Of a stretch of 64,000 nt of DNA, positions 8,596-15,937 are shown piece by piece. Position 1 is the first letter of the stretch, and each line of letters starts with the position of its first letter. The notes under the pieces were generated by a model. The model was not told the origin of the DNA. It made no database searches and was given only the letters and a program-made list of their open reading frames with translations. This stretch comes from a virus: the IMG/VR virus record IMGVR_UViG_3300027365_000011, positions 1-64,000 of that record, one strand, 5' to 3'. The translations under genes were made by a program, and so were the position numbers.

Positions 8596-8791
8596 ACCGC
8601 ACCCCGCCCACCTGGTCAGTTGGACCGAACGGTGCAGAGACAATCTGCAGCGGCTGCGCAGCGATCTACCGGAAATGCCTCGCGAGCAGGCCCTGACGGC
8701 GATCCGCGGGCAGTACCAGGTGCTGGCGAATATCAAGACCGTTTGCATGGGGCGTGCCTACTTCGCCGGCGTGCCCCACCGGAGATCCTAA
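8588..8791 (+). CDS. Small hypothetical protein in fibre operon
   Basis: The product is 67 aa and starts at GTG inside the end of the previous gene. It is basic, helical and unrecognised. It ends 3 bp before the next fibre gene, so it is co-translated with the fibre module. Confidence 0.5.
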   Translation: MSKPHPAHLVSWTERCRDNLQRLRSDLPEMPREQALTAIRGQYQVLANIKTVCMGRAYFAGVPHRRS

Positions 8792-8794
8792 CTC

Positions 8795-9310
8795 ATGGCC
8801 AACGTATCCGTTCGCACCAACCTGGATTTGCGCGGCCACCTGCAGTTTCAGCAGGTCGCCGACTTTCCCGCCAGCCCGAAGCCGGGCCAGACCTGTTTCA
8901 AGGGCGGCATCCTGTTCATTTTCGCCACCATTGGCGGGATTGAAACGTGGTATCCGACCAACCGCCCCCAGTCGAGCTATGTGCATAGCCAGGGGCTGGA
9001 AAGCCTGACGTGGACGCTGCGCCACAACCTGGGCACCACTGACGTGATCGTGGCGGTCTATGACACCGCCGGGCAGATCGTCAACGCCAGCATCACCATC
9101 ACCGATGCCAACACCGTCGTCGTGGAACTGACCGAGGCGATTGCCGGGCATGCCGTGGTGTTCGGCCATGAGCAGATTTCCGCACCCGTCGTGACCGCCC
9201 AGAAGATCAATGCCGACGAAATCACCGTCCAGAACCAGCCGGTGGCGGTCGAGGACGACGTGGCGACGGCCTTCGATGGCATGGCGACCGAATTTGAACA
9301 GTCTGCGTAA
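8795..9310 (+). CDS. Tail-associated protein sharing a beta module with the upstream fibre
   Basis: The product is 171 aa. Residues about 65-120 (LTWTLRHNLGTTDVIVAVYD, then NTVVVELTEAIAG) match the C-terminal module of the 7061-8320 protein (HGLN...VSVQVWVEGSDG, then NTVSISLTEAANV). This is the fold often found at tips or joints of phage fibres. The N-terminus (NLDLRGHLQFQQVADFPASP) resembles a virion-attachment segment. It is probably a short fibre or connector made by duplication of the distal domain. Confidence 0.6.
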   Translation: MANVSVRTNLDLRGHLQFQQVADFPASPKPGQTCFKGGILFIFATIGGIETWYPTNRPQSSYVHSQGLESLTWTLRHNLGTTDVIVAVYDTAGQIVNASITITDANTVVVELTEAIAGHAVVFGHEQISAPVVTAQKINADEITVQNQPVAVEDDVATAFDGMATEFEQSA

Positions 9311-9321
9311 GGAATCCGATC

Positions 9322-10896
9322 ATGGCTGACATCAATACCAGTTTGACCAACCTGCGCGCCAAGATCAGTGCCGCGCTCCAGAAGCACCGTGACGGCATCG
9401 CCCAGAACGCCGGCGACATCAGCGACCTGCAGACCGCGCTGGGCACCAAGCTCGACGCCAGCGGTTTTACCGCCGCCGACATTCTGGCCAAGTTGCTGAC
9501 CGTCGATGGCGCGGCATCCGGCCTGGACGCCGACACCCTGGATGGCAAACAACTGGCCACACTTGAATCCGAGCGTGACAGCGCGATTGCCGCTGCCGTG
9601 TCCGCGTTGGTGGACACCTCGCCGGAAACCCTGGACACCCTGAGCGAACTGGCCGCCGCGCTGGGCAATGACCCGGATTTCGCCACTACCATCGCCAACC
9701 AGATCGGCCAGAAGCTCGACAGCGCCAGCTACACGGCTGCTGACGTGCTCGCCAAGTTGCTGACAGTGGATGGGGCCGGCACCGGACTCGACGCTGACAA
9801 GCTCGACGGCAAGCAACTGGCGACCATTGAGAGCGAGTACCAGGCCGCCGCCAGCGCTGCCGAGGGTGCCGCCAAAACCCATGCCGACAATGTCGTCGCG
9901 CCCAAGCTTGACGCCAGCGCCTATACCGCCAGCGACGTGCTGACCAAGGTCAAGACCGTGGACGGCGCCGGGTCAGGGCTCGATGCCGACCTGCTGGACG
10001 GCAAGCAGGCTGCCGACTTCGCCACGTCTGCCCAGGGCGGCAAGGCGGATAGCGCGGTCCAGCCGGCTGACCTGGCGAGTGTCGCCACGTCCGGCGAGTA
10101 CAGCGACCTGGCGGGCCGTCCCGGTAACGCTACCACCACCACCGGCGGGCTCATGGCGTCCGGTGACAAGGCCAAGCTCGATGGTATCGAAGACGGCGCC
10201 CAGGCCAACGTGGGTGATGAGTTCAGCGTCAGCGGCGACTATGCGGGCCTGCGCGCGCGGGCAACCACGCAAGCCGACGTGGGCCTGGATAGCGTCGACA
10301 ACACCAGCGATGCCGACAAGCCGGTTTCCTCCGCGCAGCAGGCCGCGCTGGACCTGAAGGTCGACATCGACAGCGTGGTCGATGGCTTGGCCAGCCTGTC
10401 CGCCGCGTCGCCGCTAAGCGCCAATCAGGGACGGGTACTCAAGGGGCTGATCGACAACATCAACACCCTGCTGGCCAGCGATGACACCACCCTGGATGAA
10501 CTGCAGGAAGTGGTCACCTACATCAAGGCCAACCGCCAGACCCTGGATGCACTGGGGATCAGCAACATCGCCGGGCTGAGCGATGCACTGGCCGGTAAGG
10601 TCGACGTGGTAGCTGGAAAAGGCCTGTCGAGCGAGGACTACACCGGCACCGAAAAGACCAAGTTGGCCGGTATCGAGGCAGGCGCCACCGGCGACCAGAC
10701 CAAGGCCGACATCGACGCGCTGGGCATCAATGCCGACACGGTAGACGGCAAGCATGCCGCCGACTTCGCCGATGCCGCGCACACCCACGATTACCTGCCG
10801 ACCACCGGCACGGCGACGGATTCCAGCAAATTGGGCGGCATTGCTGCCGACCAGTACCTCACTGTGAACGACGCGATTGACCTGGGAGAGTTGTGA
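9322..10896 (+). CDS. Repeat-containing tail fibre
   Basis: The product is 524 aa. A unit of the type LLTVDGAGTGLDADKLDGKQ occurs at least three times in the first 235 residues and a shorter copy (NADTVDGKHAADFA) near residue 475. This is a classic trimeric fibre-shaft repeat. Segments such as KAKLDGIEDGAQANV and KTKLAGIEAGATGDQ form a second repeat type. The C-terminus ends ...YLTVNDAIDLGEL, a motif shared with the next protein. AAGGAA precedes the ATG and the stop overlaps the next start. It is probably the long fibre that carries or adjoins the diversified protein. Confidence 0.75.
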   Translation: MADINTSLTNLRAKISAALQKHRDGIAQNAGDISDLQTALGTKLDASGFTAADILAKLLTVDGAASGLDADTLDGKQLATLESERDSAIAAAVSALVDTSPETLDTLSELAAALGNDPDFATTIANQIGQKLDSASYTAADVLAKLLTVDGAGTGLDADKLDGKQLATIESEYQAAASAAEGAAKTHADNVVAPKLDASAYTASDVLTKVKTVDGAGSGLDADLLDGKQAADFATSAQGGKADSAVQPADLASVATSGEYSDLAGRPGNATTTTGGLMASGDKAKLDGIEDGAQANVGDEFSVSGDYAGLRARATTQADVGLDSVDNTSDADKPVSSAQQAALDLKVDIDSVVDGLASLSAASPLSANQGRVLKGLIDNINTLLASDDTTLDELQEVVTYIKANRQTLDALGISNIAGLSDALAGKVDVVAGKGLSSEDYTGTEKTKLAGIEAGATGDQTKADIDALGINADTVDGKHAADFADAAHTHDYLPTTGTATDSSKLGGIAADQYLTVNDAIDLGEL

Positions 10897-11393
10897 TGAG
10901 TACAGAAATTGAAATCGGAAATCTGGTAGCGACCGCGAGGTCGCTCACCACTCGCGCGCAAGCAATCATCGACCTGGGTGCGTCGCCCGACGCTATGGCG
11001 GTGATTTTCGAGGAGGTTCTGAAAACCGGCGATGCTGCTGTGGATGCAGTAATTGCCAGCGCGGTGAATACAGCGATTGCCAGCCATGGCGACGTAGCCG
11101 CTGCCGTAGAGGGTGCCATCCAGGCCGGCATTGATGCCGGGCAGATCACCGGCGTATCCCAGACGGAACTGGATACGGCGATTGCCGGTGCCGTTTCGGC
11201 GGGCAACGTAGCGACTCCATCCACTGTCGACGACAAGCTGCAGGCAGCCATTGACGGCGGCAGCGTGGAAACCCCGGCGGGCGCAGCTTCGCGCGCTCGC
11301 CAGGAAATCAAAAACACCACGACCATTGGGGGCATCCCGCTCTCCAACATCCTGACCATTGACGACCGTATTGACCTGGGAGTGATTAACTAA
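10896..11393 (+). CDS. Fibre-associated protein, C-terminal motif shared with upstream fibre
   Basis: The product is 165 aa from the ATG at 10896; an in-frame GTG at 10893 is also possible. It is alanine-rich and helical, ending ...ILTIDDRIDLGVIN, closely matching the end of the 9322-10896 protein. A shared ending on two adjacent proteins suggests a common docking site, for example for the DGR target encoded next, whose ATG overlaps this gene's stop. No catalytic motif is seen. Confidence 0.6.
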   Translation: MSTEIEIGNLVATARSLTTRAQAIIDLGASPDAMAVIFEEVLKTGDAAVDAVIASAVNTAIASHGDVAAAVEGAIQAGIDAGQITGVSQTELDTAIAGAVSAGNVATPSTVDDKLQAAIDGGSVETPAGAASRARQEIKNTTTIGGIPLSNILTIDDRIDLGVIN

Positions 11394-12391
11394 TGGCCAC
11401 TAAAGTCATGACGCAGCCGCTGACATGGAAGCGGTTTACCAGTAACGCGATTGACACTTATGTGGGTGAGCCCGGCGAGCCGATTATTGATTTTCGGGGC
11501 AGTAAGCCGGAATTGCGCATCTGCGATGGCGTGACTGAAGGTGGGCATTTCGTCGGTGGCGGTGAGGCCCTGTCCGGCGTGGCGATCCCCCAGATCATTT
11601 CACCGCTGGATGGCGCCAGCAACGTAGCTCAGTCGCCGATCATTACCGCCAGTCAATTCAACGGTATCAAGGCGGACGGCACCGCCGACACCCATGCGGC
11701 GTCCATCTTCGAGTTTGCCAGTGATGCCGGCTTCACCAACATCATCCACACCAGTGGGCGCGATACCGTCAACCTGACCAGCTACGACCTGGCAGAAGCG
11801 GGCGTGACGTTCGAGGGTGGATCGACCGTCTACGCGCGGCTGACCTACGAAGGCGAAAGCACCAACGCCGCCACAAGCTCGGTCGTGTCGTTCAGCATCA
11901 TCGCAATTTCCGAAGGCGCGGTTATCGACGGCGACATCGTGGTCGGTCAGATCAACGGCTACTGGCTGCTGGCAGCCCCGGCGAGCAAGCGGGCGCAGAA
12001 GGAGTGGGGCAGCTACGGCACGGATACCAGCCTGCCGAATATTGGAAGTTCCGGCACACCCGACCCAAACAGTGGCGAATACAACACCGACGTTCTCGTG
12101 GCTCGTGGCTCAGGCCAGCATCCAGCCGCCGAGTATTGCCGATCCATGGGGTACGACCTTCCGAACAAGGAAGAGCTCGACTTCATGTTCGATAACCACG
12201 ACATGATCGACTCGGTTGACCCATCCGGCGGCAGCAATACGTTTACCTCCTTCGGCTCCAGCTACATCTGGTCCTCCACTGAGTACTCCAGCGGCAACGC
12301 CTGGATTCAGAGTTTCAGTGACGGCAACCAGTACGGCAACGGCAAGGGCAGCAGCAACTGGGTGGCGCCCGTGCGGAGGGTTTCTGTTTAA
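11393..12391 (+). CDS. DGR target: tail tip/receptor-binding protein with C-type-lectin-like domain
   Basis: The product is 332 aa. Residues 1-55 (GEPIIDFRGSKPELRICDG) resemble the Mtd N-terminal domain. Residues about 60-185 look like an Ig/FnIII-type beta domain (IISPLDGASNVAQSP). The last 140 residues form a DUF1566/Lcl-type lectin fold with AAEYCRSMGYDLPNKEEL, IWSSTEY and WVAPVRRV. The variable repeat encodes the final part of this domain, exactly where DGR targets vary. By analogy with Mtd it should sit at the fibre tip and bind the receptor. It overlaps the previous gene and precedes Avd, the template repeat and the reverse transcriptase. Confidence 0.9.
   Translation: MATKVMTQPLTWKRFTSNAIDTYVGEPGEPIIDFRGSKPELRICDGVTEGGHFVGGGEALSGVAIPQIISPLDGASNVAQSPIITASQFNGIKADGTADTHAASIFEFASDAGFTNIIHTSGRDTVNLTSYDLAEAGVTFEGGSTVYARLTYEGESTNAATSSVVSFSIIAISEGAVIDGDIVVGQINGYWLLAAPASKRAQKEWGSYGTDTSLPNIGSSGTPDPNSGEYNTDVLVARGSGQHPAAEYCRSMGYDLPNKEELDFMFDNHDMIDSVDPSGGSNTFTSFGSSYIWSSTEYSSGNAWIQSFSDGNQYGNGKGSSNWVAPVRRVSV
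12272..12379 (+). repeat. DGR variable repeat (VR)
   Basis: These 108 bases align without gaps to the template at 13001-13108. There are 12 mismatches and every one is at an adenine of the template. They change eight codons of the target gene: five AAC codons and one AGA among them become TAC, GGC, AGC or AGT. Identity resumes at the GC-rich end GGTGGCGCCCGTGCGGAGG, the expected initiation-of-mutagenic-homing segment. It then breaks at 12380-12382, where VR and TR differ at a non-A base, consistent with IMH versus IMH*. Confidence 0.95.
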
Positions 12392-12407
12392 CCTTTTGTT
12401 TTTAAAG

Positions 12408-12431
12408 GGGTCGGGCGTTCAAGCCCGGCCC
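12408..12431 (+). promoter_or_regulatory. Hairpin/cruciform downstream of VR
   Basis: A 9-bp stem (GGGTCGGGC paired with GCCCGGCCC, one G-T pair) with a 6-base loop lies 28 bp past the VR. DGR targets are known to need a GC-rich inverted repeat just downstream of VR for efficient homing. No U-run follows on either strand, so a terminator role is less likely. Confidence 0.65.
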
Positions 12432-12435
12432 AACC

Positions 12436-12849
12436 ATGAATTTAGCGCAGCAAGAGATTGTGATGGAAAAGCTACAGGCTTACGAGAAAACACCGATTTA
12501 CAGAAAGGCCAGATATTTGCTGCGTGACGCGCATGTCATCACCGCCAGAATGAGCAAGTCGTACAAGTACACGCTTGGCCGGAAGATTCTCGACGCCGCT
12601 CAGGAAATGGCGGAGGCGGTGTTTTTGGCCTACGAGGAACGCGACAATCTTTCCGTGAAGCTGCGCTTTATCGAAGACATCAAGCGCAGCACACAGACGA
12701 TGCTGATCAACTACCGCATCGCCAGCGAGTTGCAGCAGGTGCCGCACAAGCGCTATGGCGAACAGGTGTCCATCGTCGTCAATATCATCAAACAGTGCCG
12801 AGGCTGGGAGCAGTCCACGCGCGATCAGATCATGAGCAAGGCGCTCTAA
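12436..12849 (+). CDS. avd: Avd-type DGR accessory protein (four-helix bundle)
   Basis: The product is 137 aa from ATG 12436; ATG 12463 would give 128 aa and is an alternative. The pattern MSKSYKYTLGRKILDAAQEM, followed by helical segments to the end, is that of bAvd-like four-helix-bundle proteins, which form basic pentamers and bind the reverse transcriptase and template RNA. It sits between the target gene and the template repeat, as in Bordetella phage BPP-1. Net charge is positive, as expected. Its codon use is less GC-biased than the structural genes, shared with the RT gene, suggesting the cassette moved as a unit. Confidence 0.9.
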   Translation: MNLAQQEIVMEKLQAYEKTPIYRKARYLLRDAHVITARMSKSYKYTLGRKILDAAQEMAEAVFLAYEERDNLSVKLRFIEDIKRSTQTMLINYRIASELQQVPHKRYGEQVSIVVNIIKQCRGWEQSTRDQIMSKAL

Positions 12850-13000
12850 CGTGTTAAGCATGCGTCACCCAGCCAGAGTGTGCTTAGGCCAAGGCCGGCA
12901 CAGTGAGCTTATTACCTCGGGTTGCAGCGCCCATGTGGCAAAAAGCGAAAGCATTCTTTCGGGCGCGGTGACGTGCCCGGCGGATTTGAGACTGCATCCT
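12850..13000 (+). ncRNA. Leader between Avd and template repeat (part of the DGR RNA)
   Basis: No credible gene lies here. The stretch separates the avd stop from the template repeat and would be transcribed as part of the avd-TR-rt RNA. In characterised DGRs, sequence flanking TR, including the 3' end of avd and the spacer after TR, is needed for cDNA priming. The RNA ends are not defined. Confidence 0.5.
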
Positions 13001-13108
13001 TCCTCCACTGAGAACTCCAGCAACAACGCCTGGATTCAGAGATTCAGTGACGGCAACCAGAACAACAACAACAAGAACAACAGCAACTGGGTGGCGCCCG
13101 TGCGGAGG
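13001..13108 (+). repeat. DGR template repeat (TR)
   Basis: The 108-bp invariant template contains 36 adenines, concentrated in AAC codons around 13021-13088, with runs such as AACAACAACAACAAGAACAA. AAC is the codon whose A-mutagenesis reaches the widest amino-acid range without making stops. It lies 151 bp after avd and 16 bp before the RT start codon. An open frame running through it is not a gene; it mirrors the target's C-terminus. Confidence 0.95.
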
Positions 13109-13124
13109 TTATCTGGGGTGGCGC

Positions 13125-14240
13125 ATGCTTAAACTACACCATCGCTATACCTATCAGGATATATTTCAGGCGTACATCGACTGTCGGCGTGCCAAGCGCA
13201 ACAAAAACAGCACGATTGCCTTTGAGACTCGCTTCGAGAAGAACCTGGATCGCCTGCTGGATGATGTCAATTCCGGCGAATATCAGATAGGCCGGTCGGA
13301 AGTGTTTGTTGTCGAGCGCCCCAAGGCCAGAGAGATATGGGCGGCCAAGTTCCGTGATCGAATCGTTCACCACCTTGTTTACAACGACATCGGCGAGCAT
13401 TTCGAGGAGCGGTTTATCGAGGACACGTTCAGCTGCATCAAGGGGCGCGGCACACTGACGGCTTCTAACCGATTGTCTACTTTTCATCGGAGAATCACGA
13501 ACAACTATGCAGATGACTGCTGGTTTCTACAGTTCGACATCAAGAATTTCTTTGTTTCCATCAACAAAGACATTCTGTGGAAGGCCCTGGAACCAAAAAT
13601 AGGCGATGAGCTAGGCGACCACACGCTTACGACACGGTTGGTCAAGCAGATCATTGAAAATGATCCTACGGTAAGCCCCATCATCAAGCCGAACAGCCGG
13701 TTCGAGCTTGTGCCCAAGCACAAGTCACTATGGCATTGCCCGAAGCACAAAGGTCTGCCCATCGGGAACCTGACCAGTCAGTTTTTCAGCAATGTCTACA
13801 TGGACGCGATGGACAAATTCATCAAGCATGTGCTGAAAGCAAAGTATTACGTTCGCTATGTGGACGATGCCGTGATCCTGTCGAAAGACAGGGCGTATCT
13901 TGAGTGGTGCCTTGATGAAATAGATCGCTTTATTCGCGAGCGACTCGACTTGGTGCTTCATCCCGACAAGTGCATGATAAAGAAGGCATCGCAAGGGATA
14001 AATTTTGTCGGTTACATCGTCAAGCCGTACCGGAGATACACGCGGAGAATGACGGTAGAATCGGCAAAGGTGCTGGCAGGAAGCCAGCCTACAGAGGCCA
14101 ATATATCGTCGATCAACAGCTATCTTGGTATCATGAAGCACTCGGATAGCTACAACTTGAGAAAGGCGATTTGCGTTGCCGTTGCTGTACCCACCCTGGT
14201 CGGACACGACTCAGGCTTCAACAAGCTAGTCTTACTATAG
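13125..14240 (+). CDS. DGR reverse transcriptase
   Basis: The product is 371 aa from ATG 13125. RT motifs are in order: FDIKNFF (137-143), GLPIGNLTSQ (210-219, the DGR-specific IGxxxSQ form of motif 4) and the catalytic YVDD (245-248). NFVGYIVKPY follows, the thumb-proximal motif of DGR and group II-like RTs. No maturase or endonuclease domain is present. The enzyme copies the template RNA with errors at adenines and the cDNA replaces the VR of the target gene. The GGAGG at the end of TR is 16 bases upstream; GGGGTGG is a closer possible ribosome site. GC is clearly lower than in the neighbouring virion genes. Confidence 0.95.
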   Translation: MLKLHHRYTYQDIFQAYIDCRRAKRNKNSTIAFETRFEKNLDRLLDDVNSGEYQIGRSEVFVVERPKAREIWAAKFRDRIVHHLVYNDIGEHFEERFIEDTFSCIKGRGTLTASNRLSTFHRRITNNYADDCWFLQFDIKNFFVSINKDILWKALEPKIGDELGDHTLTTRLVKQIIENDPTVSPIIKPNSRFELVPKHKSLWHCPKHKGLPIGNLTSQFFSNVYMDAMDKFIKHVLKAKYYVRYVDDAVILSKDRAYLEWCLDEIDRFIRERLDLVLHPDKCMIKKASQGINFVGYIVKPYRRYTRRMTVESAKVLAGSQPTEANISSINSYLGIMKHSDSYNLRKAICVAVAVPTLVGHDSGFNKLVLL

Positions 14241-14249
14241 GTGACCCCT

Positions 14250-14954
14250 ATGCAGTGCGAAATCCTCCGTAATAACGAACGTATTGCTGGCCCCATGCCC
14301 TACGATGCCGGCCAGGTTCGCGACATCATCATGCGCCAAGGTGGCGATTACCGCCTGGTGCCCAACGGCATTGTCGGCGCCATCAAGGTTGGCGCTCTTA
14401 GCGTGCTTCCGGTCAAGGTTGTAAAGCCTTCTGCCGACCGCATGACGGAGCTTGGCGCCGCTGAGCGTGCCGTATCGGAAAGCGAGGTGACTTACACGCA
14501 CACCTTGCAGGAGCGCGATGTCGATGCTGTGCGTGATGAATTGCTAGGCGAGCTTGCCCGAATCCACGATAACTACGATAGCGGTCGTTTCGAGTATCGG
14601 GGCGTCAATATTGCCAGCGACCTGGAGGCTCGCGTCAATGCCGAGGGCATTCTCAGCAAGTTCAAGGCAGGTGAGATGACAGCGGCCATGTGGCGCGGCA
14701 AGCCTGTCACCACCACCGAAACCGATGCCGATGGCAACGAAGTTCAGGTGGAGGGACCGAGCAAATTCCCGGTCGCCAGCACCGAGGAAATGCAGGCGGT
14801 GTATGACGCGGTTTTCGCGCACCTGAATGCCGGTTTTGCGGCCCGTGAAATCGTTGAAGACCTGCTGAACGCCGCAAACGAGGTCGACCTGGCCGACCTC
14901 GACGTGAATGCTGAGTGGAACGACGCACTGGCTCAGGTTTCGGCAGCAGCCTGA
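14250..14954 (+). CDS. DUF4376-like fibre-assembly or accessory protein (tentative)
   Basis: The product is 234 aa from ATG 14250, chosen because AGGTG lies 7 bases upstream. Residues about 100-190 (LARIHDNYDSGRFEYRGV, then a Trp-containing loop) resemble DUF4376-type C-terminal domains of phage fibre-assembly proteins. It lies immediately after the RT and before another Mtd-N-like gene, so a role in folding or attaching the diversified fibre protein is plausible. The match is by eye. Confidence 0.5.
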   Translation: MQCEILRNNERIAGPMPYDAGQVRDIIMRQGGDYRLVPNGIVGAIKVGALSVLPVKVVKPSADRMTELGAAERAVSESEVTYTHTLQERDVDAVRDELLGELARIHDNYDSGRFEYRGVNIASDLEARVNAEGILSKFKAGEMTAAMWRGKPVTTTETDADGNEVQVEGPSKFPVASTEEMQAVYDAVFAHLNAGFAAREIVEDLLNAANEVDLADLDVNAEWNDALAQVSAAA

Positions 14955-15004
14955 CCATCAACCACCGCGCCGCCCGTCTGGGCGGCAGCTTAGAGAGGTG
15001 ACTC

Positions 15005-15166
15005 ATGCAGCAATTTGAGAGCATTCAGCTCAAGCGTGGCGACGAAAGCAAGGCGGATGCCTACACCGGGCCTGCCGGTGAAATCGTGGTAGACACCACC
15101 AACTGGACGCTGCGCCTGCAGGATGGCCAGACCAGCGGCGGCACCCAGGCGGGCACGCCTCAATAG
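15005..15166 (+). CDS. Stand-alone Mtd-N-like attachment domain, 53 aa
   Basis: ATG 15005 follows GAGAGGTG and the frame runs to TAG at 15164-15166. The protein has QLKRGDESKADAYTGPAGEI, then TLRLQDGQTSGG. This is the hallmark of the major-tropism-determinant N-terminal domain found at the base of phage receptor-binding proteins. Here nothing follows it. A related segment starts the DGR target at 11393. It could be a capping or docking subunit, or the remnant of a second target protein that lost its lectin domain. Confidence 0.65.
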   Translation: MQQFESIQLKRGDESKADAYTGPAGEIVVDTTNWTLRLQDGQTSGGTQAGTPQ

Positions 15167-15179
15167 GTAGTTACAAATC

Positions 15180-15214
15180 GTTACACAAGCCCCCGCACCC
15201 CGTACAATACGGGG
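15180..15214 (+). promoter_or_regulatory. Promoter with CCCCGTA/TACGGGG dyad
   Basis: GTTACA (15180-15185) and TACAAT (15203-15208) are 17 bp apart. The -10 sits in the loop of a perfect dyad CCCCGTA CAA TACGGGG (15198-15214). No copy of the common operator is evident, so control here may differ from the other late promoters. It drives the hub and spike genes from 15233. Confidence 0.6.
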
Positions 15215-15232
15215 AAATTGAGGGGCTTTCTT

Positions 15233-15937
15233 ATGTCTGACTATTCCGTCATTCAGGCCGTCGACTTCGGCCTGGGCCAGAAATTGGCCACAATCTACGC
15301 CACCGGCGCGATGGATGGTCCGCGCCAGTGGCAACGCTTTCTCCAGCGCCAGCCCCAGCACAAGATATTCCGCGGCGACTTTGACGAGCCGGAAGGCATC
15401 GTGCGCGCCATCGAGGCCAGCGCCGCCCATCGCCAGAAGGCCGGGCAACTGAGCAGCAACAGCCCCGCCCTGCCGTTGATCGCCTACGGCCGCAAGCCGG
15501 CGATCGAAGTCATCGAGCCCGAGGCCGGCGACTACCAGTACGATCGCCATGCCATCACCGACAGCGGCCAGCAACTGCGCCTGTCGTTCGCCATGGTGGC
15601 CATCGAGTACCGTCTGACGCTGATGGCCTGGGACAAGCCGACCCTGGACACCATGCAGCTCGCCTGGCTGTTCCACGTCAGCAACCGCGCTGCCCGCGGC
15701 CACAAGTTCGACCTGGCCTACGAGGTCGCCGGTGAGCCCCTGGAGGGCATCACCGCCGAGATCATCGACCCCAAGACGGTCGCTTTCGAGGATGCCAGCC
15801 TCGAGCGTGACAACGGCCGCCTTCACGCCGTCACCCTGCCCGTGCGCGTGCGCGCCTACGCCATTCAGGGCGCCCGGGTCAGCCTGCCCGACACCCTGCG
15901 CTGGCAGCTCGAGCTGTGGGTCATGGAGGGCAACTGA
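15233..15937 (+). CDS. Baseplate/hub-associated protein (unrecognised)
   Basis: The product is 234 aa from ATG 15233, with GAGGGG 7 bases upstream. It is predominantly beta (RLSFAMVAIEYRLTLMAWD) with no catalytic motif. It precedes the probable hub and spike genes, with a TGATG overlap to the next gene, so a tail-completion or hub-associated role is likely. The family is not recognised. Confidence 0.6.
   Translation: MSDYSVIQAVDFGLGQKLATIYATGAMDGPRQWQRFLQRQPQHKIFRGDFDEPEGIVRAIEASAAHRQKAGQLSSNSPALPLIAYGRKPAIEVIEPEAGDYQYDRHAITDSGQQLRLSFAMVAIEYRLTLMAWDKPTLDTMQLAWLFHVSNRAARGHKFDLAYEVAGEPLEGITAEIIDPKTVAFEDASLERDNGRLHAVTLPVRVRAYAIQGARVSLPDTLRWQLELWVMEGN

Noticed and set aside
12851-13132. 93-codon frame through the template repeat
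   Set aside because: Its end mirrors the target C-terminus because it is the template. The start lacks a ribosome site and TR is explained by the DGR.
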